This document shows, piece by piece, positions 1 through 6,560 of a stretch of 9,253 nt of DNA; the first letter of the stretch is position 1; every line of letters begins with the position of its first letter. A program made the translations under genes and the position numbers. This stretch comes from UBA668 sp046052275 (lineage in GTDB: Bacteria > Actinomycetota > Acidimicrobiia > Acidimicrobiales > Ilumatobacteraceae): contig JBJOMQ010000091.1 in NCBI GenBank assembly GCA_046052275.1, positions 1 through 9,253 of the forward strand, written 5' to 3'. The notes beneath the pieces were generated by a model. It did no database searches, was not told where the DNA came from, and saw nothing but the letters and a program-made list of their open reading frames with translations.

Positions 1-3
1 CCG

Positions 4-10
4 AAGGAGG
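4..10 (+). promoter_or_regulatory. Ribosome binding site of sufC
   Basis: AAGGAGG sits six bases before the GTG at 17. It is a near-perfect Shine-Dalgarno sequence and decides the GTG start of sufC. Confidence 0.85.
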
Positions 11-16
11 CGCAAA

Positions 17-757
17 GTGAGCACGCTGTGCATCGAGGGACTCGTTGCATCAGTCGACGGCACGCGCATCCTGCACGGCATCGACCTCACCGTCACCTCC
101 GGCGAGGTGCACGCCATCATGGGTCCGAACGGGGCGGGGAAGAGCACCCTGTCGGCGGTCCTGATGGGCAAGCCCGGCTATGTCGTTGAGGCGGGAAGGG
201 TGACGCTGGACGGCATCGATCTCCTTGCGCTGCCAACCTGGCAGCGAGCCCAGGCCGGCCTGCACCTGGTGATGCAGTACCCCACCGAGGTGCCTGGCGT
301 CATGCTCGCCGATGTGCTGCATGCAGCAGCCGAGGGCAGGGGGCGGTCCACAACGCAGCTCGTCGCCGACGTCGCTGCCGAGGCCGCCCGGATCAGCTTC
401 CCAGCTGCACTGCTCGAGCGGCCGCTCAACGTCGATCTCTCAGGCGGCGAGAAGAAGCGCAACGAAACCCTGCAGCTGGCGGTCCTGTCACCCAAGTTCG
501 CCATCCTCGACGAGCTCGACTCAGGCCTCGACATCGATGCGTTGCGCGACTGCGCACGGCGCGTCGAGGATGCCACCAACGACGCCTCTGCCGGCGAGCC
601 GCTCGGTGTCATCGCGATCACCCACTACAACCGCCTGCTCGAGGAACTCCGGCCAGACAGGGTGCACATCCTGGTGAAGGGCCGCATCGTTGCCTCGGGA
701 GGATCCGAGCTCGCCGATCTGCTCGAGCGCGACGGCTACGAGGCATTCACTCGCTGA
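17..757 (+). CDS. sufC: Fe-S cluster assembly ATPase SufC
   Basis: This is the cytosolic ABC-type ATPase of the SUF iron-sulfur cluster assembly machinery. In the family it binds SufB and SufD and drives conformational change of the scaffold by ATP hydrolysis. The 246-residue product has the usual family length of about 250. Visible motifs are Walker A GPNGAGKS (36-43), Q-loop Gln87, the signature LSGGEKKR (141-148), Walker B with the SufC-typical ILDELDSGLD (163-172, Glu166 catalytic) and the H-loop His203. There are no membrane segments. The GTG start is fixed by a strong AAGGAGG. The gene lies at the left edge, so sufB/sufD and a cysteine desulfurase would be expected just outside, but this is not seen. 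A GC-rich hairpin follows nine bases after the stop. The LDELDSGLD motif separates it well from ordinary transporter ATPases. Confidence 0.95.
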   Translation: MSTLCIEGLVASVDGTRILHGIDLTVTSGEVHAIMGPNGAGKSTLSAVLMGKPGYVVEAGRVTLDGIDLLALPTWQRAQAGLHLVMQYPTEVPGVMLADVLHAAAEGRGRSTTQLVADVAAEAARISFPAALLERPLNVDLSGGEKKRNETLQLAVLSPKFAILDELDSGLDIDALRDCARRVEDATNDASAGEPLGVIAITHYNRLLEELRPDRVHILVKGRIVASGGSELADLLERDGYEAFTR

Positions 758-765
758 GAACGCGC

Positions 766-804
766 CGACGGGGGCGGACTGGAGATCGAAGCCCGCCCCC
801 GTCG
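766..804 (+). terminator. Hairpin terminator candidate after sufC
   Basis: A perfect 12-bp stem (CGACGGGGGCGG at 766-777 pairing with 793-804) with a 15-base loop starts nine bases after the sufC stop. No T-tract follows, as is common for terminator hairpins in high-GC actinobacteria. It fits the end of the suf transcript in a convergent gap. Confidence 0.65.
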
Positions 805-849
805 ACTGGAGGCGCTGGCGGCCGGGAGTTGCGGCCAGCGCTGATGACG

Positions 850-877
850 ACTGCCGGCGATGCGGGGCGCCGGCAGT
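850..877 (-). terminator. Hairpin terminator candidate after htpX
   Basis: A perfect 10-bp stem (ACTGCCGGCG at 850-859 pairing with 868-877) and an 8-base loop lie 15 bases past the htpX stop on the minus strand. There is no clear T-tract. It probably ends the ATPase-htpX transcript, and with the neighbouring hairpin insulates the convergent genes. Confidence 0.6.
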
Positions 878-892
878 GTCAGGGATGTTGCG

Positions 893-1756
893 TCACATGG
901 CGCGGAGCCTGCGGATGCGCTCGTCGGTGCTCGGATGTGTGCTGAACAGGCGGGCCATCGACGACTGCCGCCCGCCGCGGAACTCGGCCAGCGGGTTGTG
1001 GATGTAGGCCTGGGCCTGCGCCGGAGCGACCATCATCGGCCGGCGCGCAGCGAGCGTCTCGATGCGCTCGAGCGCGTCGGCCAGCGAGGTACCCGTACCG
1101 AGCAGCTCGGCAGCACCGCGGTCGGCCTCGAATTCACGTGACCGGCTGATCGCCATCTGGATCAGCGACGCGGCGATGGGTGCCAGCAGCGACATCAGCA
1201 GCATGGCGATCGGATTGGGGCGGTCCTCGTCGTCGCGGCCGCCGGCGAACATGCTCGCGAACATTGCCATCTGCGCGATGTAGCTGATGGCAGTAGCGAC
1301 GGCAGCGGCCACTGACCCGATGAGGATGTCGCGGTGCTTCACGTGCATCAGTTCGTGGGCCATCACGGCCTCAATCTCGTTGCGGGGCATGCTCTGCAGG
1401 AGGCCGCTCGTGGCGCAGACCACGGCGTGGTTGGGACCCCGGCCGGTGGCGAAGGCATTCGGCTGTTCGCTCGGCGAGATCGCCACTCGTGGCATCGGCA
1501 TCCCGGCCCGCTGTGAGAGCGTTGCGACGATGTCGTAGAACTCGGGGGCATCGCTGCGCTCGATGACCGTCGCCCTGGCTGCCCTCAGGGCAAGCCGGTC
1601 GCTGAACCAGTACGACCCGCCCACCATCACCAGCGCCAGCACGACGCCGATGGTGAACGAGCCGCTGCTGCCTCCGCCGAGTGCGCCGGCGACGGCCACG
1701 ATGAGGCCGCCGAGTGCTGCGAGCAGCACCGTCGTCTTCATGGTGTTCTTGAACAT
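893..1756 (-). CDS. htpX: HtpX-type membrane zinc metalloprotease (M48B)
   Basis: The family degrades misfolded or damaged membrane proteins at the cytoplasmic membrane. The 287-residue product is the normal HtpX length. It has two N-terminal hydrophobic segments (about 7-28 and 35-51), the zinc-binding HELMH motif (134-138) in the context EAVMAHELMHVKHRD, two further hydrophobic stretches (about 145-170 and 182-204), and the third zinc-ligand region SREFEAD (206-212, Glu208 the likely ligand). The open frame extends upstream to 2110, but that extension is low-complexity Ser/Arg/Ala sequence lying inside the ATPase gene. The ATG at 1756 has a good AGGAG about six bases upstream and gives the canonical N-terminus MFKNTMKT. 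The P-type ATPase gene ends 58 bases upstream on the same strand, so co-transcription is likely. This suggests a membrane-stress or ion-homeostasis unit, by inference only. Confidence 0.93.
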   Translation of the reverse strand: MFKNTMKTTVLLAALGGLIVAVAGALGGGSSGSFTIGVVLALVMVGGSYWFSDRLALRAARATVIERSDAPEFYDIVATLSQRAGMPMPRVAISPSEQPNAFATGRGPNHAVVCATSGLLQSMPRNEIEAVMAHELMHVKHRDILIGSVAAAVATAISYIAQMAMFASMFAGGRDDEDRPNPIAMLLMSLLAPIAASLIQMAISRSREFEADRGAAELLGTGTSLADALERIETLAARRPMMVAPAQAQAYIHNPLAEFRGGRQSSMARLFSTHPSTDERIRRLRAM

Positions 1757-1814
1757 CACTGCTCCTGTGTGAGGTTGTGGGGGTGGTGGACGAAGGAGGG
1801 GGTGGTAGCGGCGA

Positions 1815-4592
1815 TCACGCAAGGCCTCGCAAGCGACGGCGAACGACGAGTTTGCGGATCTCCTCGACCCACACCACGGCGCTGGCAACCACGATGGCGA
1901 GCACCCAGTGCCGTGCCTCGAGGGCGGCGGTATCGAAGAGGCGCTGCAGGAAGCCGACGTAGACGACGCCGACCTGGAGCAGCAGCACTGCGCCGAGCGA
2001 AAGCCACAGCCAGCGATTGCCGAGTGTGTCGCGATGGAACACCGAGCGGGTGTCGTGGCGGGCATTGAGGATGTTGAAGAACTGGAAGAGCACGAACGTC
2101 GTGAACGCAAGTGTGCCGGCGAGGATCTCGTCGGCGGTGGCGAGCAGGATCAGCGTCCCGATGGCCATCACGACTGCCGCAAGCGCGATCGCCGTCCAAC
2201 GCGATCGCGTGAGGATGGGCTCGTCCTTGGGCCGGGGCGACCGCTGCATCACGTCGCCGTCGGCGCGGTCGACGCCGAGCGCCATCGCCGGCGGGCCATC
2301 CATGATGAGGTTGACCCAGAGAATGGCGATGGCAGCGAAGGGCTTTCCGCCAGCGACGCCGAAGATCGACGCCAGCAGGAACAGGATTGCGAAGCCGAGC
2401 GTCGTGCTGAGCTGGAATCGCACGAACTTGACGATGTTGGCGTAGATCGTCCGACCGCGGCGCACCGCCTCGACGATCGTGGCGAAGTTGTCGTCGGTGA
2501 GCACCATCGTGGCGGCTTCCTTGCTCACCTCAGTGCCGGTGATGCCCATCGCCACCCCGATGTCGGCCTTCTTCAGCGCGGGTGCATCGTTGACACCGTC
2601 ACCGGTCATCGCAACGACCCGCCCCTTGCGCTGCAGGGCGCTGACGAGGCGCATCTTGTGCTCGGGTGCGACACGTGCAAACACGGCGATGTCGTCGATG
2701 CGGCGGTCGAGTTCGGCGTCGTCGAGCCGCTCGAGTTCGGCGCCCGTGATGCTCTCACCGCGAAGGCCGAGCTGGCTCCCGATTGCCGCAGCCGTGGCGG
2801 CGTGGTCGCCGGTGATCATGCGCACTGAGATGCCGGCCTGCTGGGCGATGGCGATCGCATCGCGGGCCTCGGGCCGGGGCGGGTCGACGATGCCGGCAAG
2901 AGCGAACAGCGTCAGGTCGTCCACGAGCGACATCGGGTCACCGCCACCCGTGGTGAACTCGTTCCAGGTCTCGGGATCGAGCTCGCGAACGGCCACGGCA
3001 AGCACCCGCAGGCCCTGCGAGGCCAGGCGCTCGTTGTGGGCGATCACCTCGTCACGGAGCGTGTCCATCGGCGCCCGCGCCCCATGCCGGTCGATGACCA
3101 TCGACGAGCGGGCGAGGAGCACGTCTGGGGCACCCTTTGCGAGCAGGCGCACGACTCGGTCGCCCGAGTCGGTGATCATCTCGTGCACGGTTGCCATGAA
3201 CTTGTTCGCGGAGTCGAACGGGACTTCGGCGAGGCGCGGATGGCGCTGGCGCGACTCGGTGACATCGATGCCTCCCTTGGCGGCCAGCACCACGAGTGCC
3301 CCCTCGGTCGGATCGCCGATGAGATGCCACTCACCGTCGACATGTCGCACGTCTGAGTCGTTGCAGAGCGCCATCGCCATGAGGGCAGTGTCGATTACAG
3401 CGCGCTCGTCGCCGGGCGCAGAGGCAATGTCGCCCTCGGTCGAGTAGCCGCTCCCGGTGACAGAGTGTGGTGTCAGCTGCGAGACGAGCTCGACGGCAGT
3501 CATCTGGTTCAGGGTCAGCGTGCCGGTCTTGTCGCTGCAGATGACGCTCGTGCAGCCCAATGTCTCGACTGATGCGAGTCGCTTCACGATGGCGTTCTGT
3601 CTCGCCATGTTCGACACGCCCAGGGCGAGGGTGACCACGGTGACTGCGGGGAGGCCCTCGGGGATCGCGGCTACTGCGAGGGCCACGGCCGTGAGAAGGA
3701 GGTCGGTTGCCGACTCGCCGCGGATCAGTCCGATCACGAACACGGCGGCGACGATGACACCTGCCAGCTTGGCGAGGCTGTGCGCCAACCCGTCGAGCTG
3801 CACCTGCAGCGGTGTCCGCTCGCTCTCGGTGCCGCGTAGTAGGCCGGCGATGCGGCCGATCTCGGTGCGCATGCCCGTGGCGGTGACGACCATCTCCGCT
3901 CGTCCCCGCGTGACCTGCGTATTCATGAAGGCCATGCCCACTCGGTCGCCGAGCGGAACCTCGTCACGGTCGGCCACGTCAGTGGACTTCACGGCGGGCT
4001 GGCTCTCGCCGGTGAGGGCTGCCTCCTCGATCTCGAGCGACGAGGCAAGCACCAGGCGTCCGTCGGCCGGCACCCGGTCGCCGGCCTCGAGCACCACGAC
4101 GTCGCCGGGCACCAGCTCCGAGGCGGCGACGTAGTCGACAAGGCCGTCTCGGCGCACCCGGCTCTTGGTCACCAGCATCGTCCGCAGTGCCTCGAGCGAG
4201 CGCTCGGCTCGGTTCTCCTGGATGAAGCCGATCGTGGCATTGAGGATCACCACGAAGAGCACGACAGCGGGGGTCTTCACCTCGCCCGAGACCACATACG
4301 CGATCACCGCAGCCGCCAGGAGGATGAGGATCAGCAGGTCCTTGAACTGGGCGAGGAAGCGCTTCCAGGCAGGCACTCGATGAGCCGCCTCGAGCTCGTT
4401 CGGACCGTGCAGTGAGCGCCGCTGAGCCGCCTCGCCGGTGCTCAGCCCCGCAGCCGGGTCGACGCCGTACGTGCGGGCAACATCGGCCGGCGTATGGCGG
4501 TGGGGGGCATCGGCAACGGGATCGGGCGGCGCAGCGGCGCTCGCACGCAGGGCAGCAGCAGACTTGGCGTCGGGCTCAGGGAGGGTAATCAT
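1815..4592 (-). CDS. P2-type cation-transporting ATPase (SPCA/PMR1-like Ca2+/Mn2+)
   Basis: This 925-residue membrane pump couples ATP hydrolysis to cation transport. Visible in order: N-terminal cation ATPase domain (about 33-80), M1/M2 (about 80-125), actuator loop TGES (194-197), M4 site PEGLPA (311-316, Glu312), phosphorylation motif SDKTGTLT (Asp354), nucleotide-binding KGAPD (486-490), TGD (594-596), hinge TGDGVND (663-669), M5 (about 718-745), and M6 with WVNLIMDGPPA (759-769). Asn761, Asp765 and Glu312 match calcium site II of the SERCA/PMR1 group. M5 reads FQLSTTLG as in PMR1 and lacks the SERCA site I acidic residue, and Met764 replaces the SERCA Thr. One ion per cycle (Ca2+ or Mn2+) is therefore the best inference. 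The ATG at 4592 has an AAGGA about six bases upstream, inside an interrupted dyad. No signal peptide or metal-binding N-terminal domain argues against a heavy-metal ATPase. Confidence 0.93.
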   Translation of the reverse strand: MITLPEPDAKSAAALRASAAAPPDPVADAPHRHTPADVARTYGVDPAAGLSTGEAAQRRSLHGPNELEAAHRVPAWKRFLAQFKDLLILILLAAAVIAYVVSGEVKTPAVVLFVVILNATIGFIQENRAERSLEALRTMLVTKSRVRRDGLVDYVAASELVPGDVVVLEAGDRVPADGRLVLASSLEIEEAALTGESQPAVKSTDVADRDEVPLGDRVGMAFMNTQVTRGRAEMVVTATGMRTEIGRIAGLLRGTESERTPLQVQLDGLAHSLAKLAGVIVAAVFVIGLIRGESATDLLLTAVALAVAAIPEGLPAVTVVTLALGVSNMARQNAIVKRLASVETLGCTSVICSDKTGTLTLNQMTAVELVSQLTPHSVTGSGYSTEGDIASAPGDERAVIDTALMAMALCNDSDVRHVDGEWHLIGDPTEGALVVLAAKGGIDVTESRQRHPRLAEVPFDSANKFMATVHEMITDSGDRVVRLLAKGAPDVLLARSSMVIDRHGARAPMDTLRDEVIAHNERLASQGLRVLAVAVRELDPETWNEFTTGGGDPMSLVDDLTLFALAGIVDPPRPEARDAIAIAQQAGISVRMITGDHAATAAAIGSQLGLRGESITGAELERLDDAELDRRIDDIAVFARVAPEHKMRLVSALQRKGRVVAMTGDGVNDAPALKKADIGVAMGITGTEVSKEAATMVLTDDNFATIVEAVRRGRTIYANIVKFVRFQLSTTLGFAILFLLASIFGVAGGKPFAAIAILWVNLIMDGPPAMALGVDRADGDVMQRSPRPKDEPILTRSRWTAIALAAVVMAIGTLILLATADEILAGTLAFTTFVLFQFFNILNARHDTRSVFHRDTLGNRWLWLSLGAVLLLQVGVVYVGFLQRLFDTAALEARHWVLAIVVASAVVWVEEIRKLVVRRRLRGLA

Positions 4593-4600
4593 CGGTGGTC

Positions 4601-4629
4601 CTTCGGTCGGTTCACTGAACTGCCCGAAG
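4601..4629 (-). promoter_or_regulatory. Interrupted dyad overlapping the ATPase ribosome binding site
   Basis: CTTCGG (4601-4606), three unpaired bases, GTTCA (4610-4614), a central C, TGAAC (4616-4620), three unpaired bases, CCGAAG (4624-4629). Eleven of 14 positions are symmetric. On the minus-strand mRNA the right arm ends in CCGAAG, which is part of the Shine-Dalgarno GAAGGA, so the structure could mask initiation; it could equally be a protein operator. A GATAAG (minus strand, 4648-4643) lies where a -10 could be. The remainder of the 208-base divergent gap to ybaK (4593-4800) shows no gene. Confidence 0.4.
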
Positions 4630-4786
4630 GTCTCTCCCGGTCCTTATCGAACCCACCGCCGCCGGGCCTGAGCCGTACTGACGACTGCGGTGCTGAGGGA
4701 TACTCCCCTTCAGCGATGGATGCTAGACGCTGGTGCCGGTGGCTGCCACGCGGACGTGCAGATTTTCTGCGGGGCGCCGGTCGCCG

Positions 4787-4792
4787 TAGGCT
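4787..4792 (+). promoter_or_regulatory. Possible -10 element for leaderless ybaK
   Basis: TAGGCT fits the actinobacterial TANNNT pattern and lies eight bases before the GTG at 4801. This spacing would put the transcript start on or beside the start codon. No convincing -35 was seen. Confidence 0.35.
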
Positions 4793-4800
4793 CCCGAACC

Positions 4801-5286
4801 GTGCAGGATGCCGCTGAGCACCCCAACGTCGAGCGGGTGAGAGCTGCGGCCCGGGCTGCCGGGTTCGAGATCGCCACTCGGCGGTTCCCCGAGGGCACCA
4901 AGACTGCAGTCGATGCTGCGACGGCGATCGGCGTCGATGTCGGGCAGATCGTGAAGAGCCTGATCTTCGCAGTCGACGGCGAACTGGTGCTCGCCTACGT
5001 GAGCGGTGCGAATCAGCTCAGCGAGTCGAAACTGGCCGCAGCGGCTGGCGGCGTCGCATGCGCACGTGTCGATGCCGACACTGTCCGCGAGGCCACGGGA
5101 TTCCCGATCGGCGGCGTACCGCCGTTCGGCCACACGACGCATCTGCGCGTGTTCATCGATCCCGACCTCCTGCAGTACGACGAGGTGTGGGCCGCGGCGG
5201 GCACCTGGCACGACGTGTTCGGCATCGAACCCCACAAGCTCGTGGAGGCGAGTGAAGGCCTCGTTGTCGACCTCAAGCGCGGCTGA
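4801..5286 (+). CDS. ybaK: YbaK/ProX-family aminoacyl-tRNA deacylase
   Basis: Family members hydrolyse mischarged aminoacyl-tRNAs in trans (for example Cys-tRNAPro or Ala-tRNAPro), acting in the cytosol as free editing domains. With the GTG at 4801 the product is 161 residues, the usual length. Visible features are FPEGTKTAVDAATAIGV (29-45), IVKSLIF (50-56) with the conserved Lys52, the central VLAYVSGANQLS strand region, and the glycine-rich substrate loop IGGVPPFGH (103-111). The frame is open upstream to a GTG at 4690, but that extension is not family-like. A TAGGCT at 4787-4792 suggests a leaderless transcript beginning at or near 4801, since no Shine-Dalgarno is seen. The gene end overlaps the end of soxR by 14 bases. 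Its last 56 codons recur as detached copies at 6559 and 9159, which marks it as the likely insertion site of the downstream modules. The exact tRNA substrate cannot be told. Confidence 0.9.
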   Translation: MQDAAEHPNVERVRAAARAAGFEIATRRFPEGTKTAVDAATAIGVDVGQIVKSLIFAVDGELVLAYVSGANQLSESKLAAAAGGVACARVDADTVREATGFPIGGVPPFGHTTHLRVFIDPDLLQYDEVWAAAGTWHDVFGIEPHKLVEASEGLVVDLKRG

Positions 5287-5767
5287 CATCCACAGGGGTC
5301 GGGCGGGGTGTGCCCGGCAGAAGGCGGCGCGGTCCAGCGCCTTCGGCTGCCATCTCGTCGTCGGGGTTCAGCAGGGTGCATCGGTCGAACGACAGGCACC
5401 CGCACCCGATGCACGTCCATAGGTCCTCGCGGATTCGCTGGAGGTAGTCGATCTGCTGGCCGAGGACTCCGAGCCAACGTGCTGCGACCCGAGCCCAGTC
5501 GTTCTCTCTCGGTGTGCGTCCCAATGGGAGCTCGTCGAGGGTTTCCCTGATGTCGGCGAGAGGGATGCCAGCTCGTTGCGATGCTCTGATGAACGCGAGA
5601 CGGCGAAGTACGTCACGCGCGTACCGGCGCTGGTTGCCGGCGGACCGAACGCTGAAGATGAGCCCCTCGCGTTCGTAGAAGTGCAACGCCGACACGGCCA
5701 TTCCGCTGCGGGCGGCGACCTGGCCGATGGTGAGTTGGTCGGAGGACTTCAGGCTTGGTGACGTCAC
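5273..5767 (-). CDS. soxR: Redox-sensing transcriptional activator SoxR (MerR family)
   Basis: SoxR is a dimeric regulator whose oxidised [2Fe-2S] cluster activates promoters with over-long spacers in response to redox-cycling compounds. The 164-residue product has the MerR-type winged helix (about 11-80, with TIGQVAARSGMAVSALHFYEREGL and GNQRRY), a dimerisation helix (about 88-116), and the cluster motif CIGCGC....C with Cys119, Cys122, Cys124 and Cys130, the same numbers as in E. coli SoxR. The start is a GTG at 5767 without a clear Shine-Dalgarno; no other in-frame start precedes the DNA-binding domain. The gene overlaps the ybaK end by 14 bases tail to tail. It is divergent from a two-gene operon, and a SoxR-like palindrome lies 17 bases before its own start. 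As in other actinobacteria, it more likely answers to redox-active metabolites or quinones than to superoxide (inference from family knowledge). Confidence 0.95.
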   Translation of the reverse strand: MTSPSLKSSDQLTIGQVAARSGMAVSALHFYEREGLIFSVRSAGNQRRYARDVLRRLAFIRASQRAGIPLADIRETLDELPLGRTPRENDWARVAARWLGVLGQQIDYLQRIREDLWTCIGCGCLSFDRCTLLNPDDEMAAEGAGPRRLLPGTPRPTPVDVSRA

Positions 5768-5780
5768 CGCAACATTCTGC

Positions 5781-5811
5781 TTGACCTCAACTTCGGTTGA
5801 GGTGGGATTGT
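5781..5811 (+). promoter_or_regulatory. SoxR box within a long-spacer promoter
   Basis: A perfect palindrome, ACCTCAAC-TTCG-GTTGAGGT (5784-5803), closely matches the E. coli soxS operator arms CCTCAA/TTGAGG. It sits between TTGACC (5781-5786) as -35 and GATTGT (5806-5811) as a weak -10. The spacer is 19 bp, the over-long spacing that MerR-family activators correct by DNA distortion. It should drive the operon starting at 5849 and may also affect soxR. Confidence 0.85.
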
Positions 5812-5848
5812 GTGCTGGCCCTCAAATGGTGAGGGCAGGAGAGGATCC

Positions 5849-6130
5849 GTGGTGGACGAGTTCATGGTGGTCTGTACGTTCCGTGCGGGGACGGACATGA
5901 GAGAAGTCTTCGCCGTCGTGGCGGAGGAGCAAGCAGCGGTGGCAACGCTCTCGGCTCAGGGACGCGTCGGCGACATCCGCTTGTCGCTGGCGCGAGGCAC
6001 GGTGTTCATCCAGGTCTTTGGTGCCGACGCCGGGGAGGCGACGGCCTCGGTGCGCTCGTTGCCGATGGCGAGGTGGTGGGACATCGACGCCTTCCCGATC
6101 GCCGCGCCTGCGGCAGGTGGTGCCTCGTGA
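5849..6130 (+). CDS. Small muconolactone-isomerase-like (dimeric alpha+beta barrel) protein
   Basis: The 93-residue product has the pattern of the ferredoxin-like small barrel proteins resembling muconolactone delta-isomerase. It shows an N-terminal strand (EFMVVCTF, 4-11), a helix rich in Ala/Glu (about 18-38), strands GDIRLSL and TVFIQVFGAD (41-60), a second helix, then LPMARWWDIDAFPI (71-84), where such proteins end with a short hydrophobic strand. The assignment rests on length and this layout, not on a catalytic motif. GTG at 5849 has AGGAG seven bases upstream (5837-5841); a second GTG follows immediately. The stop overlaps the next gene in a GTGA, so translation is probably coupled. 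It is the first gene behind the SoxR box, which suggests a role in handling quinone-like or redox-active compounds. Other small-barrel families (EthD, antibiotic-biosynthesis-monooxygenase type) remain possible. Confidence 0.7.
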   Translation: MVDEFMVVCTFRAGTDMREVFAVVAEEQAAVATLSAQGRVGDIRLSLARGTVFIQVFGADAGEATASVRSLPMARWWDIDAFPIAAPAAGGAS

Positions 6131-6513
6131 GCGCCTTCACGCCGGCAGAGGCCGCGTACCTCCGGTCACAGCCGCTCATGCGCTTCGCCTCGGCGTCGCC
6201 GAGCGGTCGTCCCGACGTTGCTCCAGTCGTGTTCCAGCTCGACGGCGACGACATCGTCACGGCTGGTTTCGACATCACCCACACCGTCCGGTTCCGCAAC
6301 ATCCAGGCGAACCCGCGGGTGTCCGTCGTCGTCGACGACCTCGCGTCGGTCGATCCGTGGTCGCCTCGAGGGGTGAAGGTCATCGGCACCGCGGTCATCG
6401 AGAGCGGCGATGGCTCGCCCAGGTTCCGCATCTCGCCGGAGGTTGTCATCAGTTGGGCAATCAACGATCCGTCACCCGGGATCCCGCGGATGGAGCGGCG
6501 TCGGGTTCGCTGA
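6127..6513 (+). CDS. PPOX-class (pyridoxamine-phosphate-oxidase-like) F420-type oxidoreductase
   Basis: The 128-residue product has the split-barrel flavin-binding fold common to pyridoxamine-phosphate oxidase relatives, many of which use F420 or FMN in actinobacteria. Family signs are FTPAEAAYLRSQPLMRFASASPSGRPDVAPVVF (4-36), the HTVRFRNIQANPRVSVVVDDL region (52-72) with the typical R.NI..NPRVS motif, SVDPWSPRGVKVIGTA (74-89) and the C-terminal RISPEVVISWAIN (101-113). I recall this set from the actinobacterial 'PPOX class F420-dependent' subfamily; cofactor choice cannot be proved here. The GTG start overlaps the previous stop in GTGA, giving 4-base coupling. It is second in the SoxR-controlled operon, so reduction of redox-active or quinone-like substrates is a reasonable inference. 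After its TGA the same frame stays open into the detached ybaK fragment. Confidence 0.88.
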   Translation: MSAFTPAEAAYLRSQPLMRFASASPSGRPDVAPVVFQLDGDDIVTAGFDITHTVRFRNIQANPRVSVVVDDLASVDPWSPRGVKVIGTAVIESGDGSPRFRISPEVVISWAINDPSPGIPRMERRRVR

Positions 6514-6547
6514 TCGGCGTGTCCTGCCGAAACTCAGGGTTCAGAAA

Positions 6548-6560
6548 CCAACAGCGGCGT
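6548..6560 (+). repeat. Junction repeat, copy A
   Basis: CCAACAGCGGCGT is found identically at 9148-9160. Both copies stand exactly where a detached ybaK 3' end begins. Similarity extends about seven bases further left (TC.GA..). Inside intact ybaK only the right part, GCGGCGT, is present (5111-5117). Confidence 0.75.

Larger units (their letters stand above)
5111..6553. mobile_element. Candidate inserted module 1 (ybaK 3' end + soxR operon)
   Basis: This stretch runs from the GCGGCGT inside intact ybaK (5111-5117) to the same heptamer at the start of the second ybaK 3' copy (6554-6560), 1443 bases. It contains the current ybaK 3' end, soxR, and the divergent two-gene operon. The boundaries are inferred from the repeated ybaK ends. 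No recombinase, terminal inverted repeat or target-site duplication is seen, so the mobile nature is a hypothesis. Confidence 0.3.

Noticed and set aside
1757..2110. N-terminal extension of the HtpX frame up to 2110 (405 residues)
   Set aside because: The extension lies inside the ATPase gene, is low-complexity, and is not family-like. ATG 1756 has a good ribosome binding site and gives the canonical HtpX N-terminus.
1908..4134. Long plus-strand open frames opposite the P-type ATPase (up to about 320 codons)
   Set aside because: These are antisense shadows of high-GC codon use. Their products are Ser/Arg/Ala-rich with no domain, while the minus strand encodes a full ATPase with all motifs.
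4690..4800. 37-codon N-terminal extension of ybaK from the GTG at 4690
   Set aside because: It exceeds the usual YbaK length, shows no family similarity and no ribosome binding site. GTG 4801 fits the family length and a possible leaderless promoter.
4723..5289. Minus-strand frame of 188 codons opposite ybaK
   Set aside because: The plus strand encodes a recognisable YbaK protein, and the repeated 3' ends conserve the plus-strand protein. The antisense product resembles nothing known.
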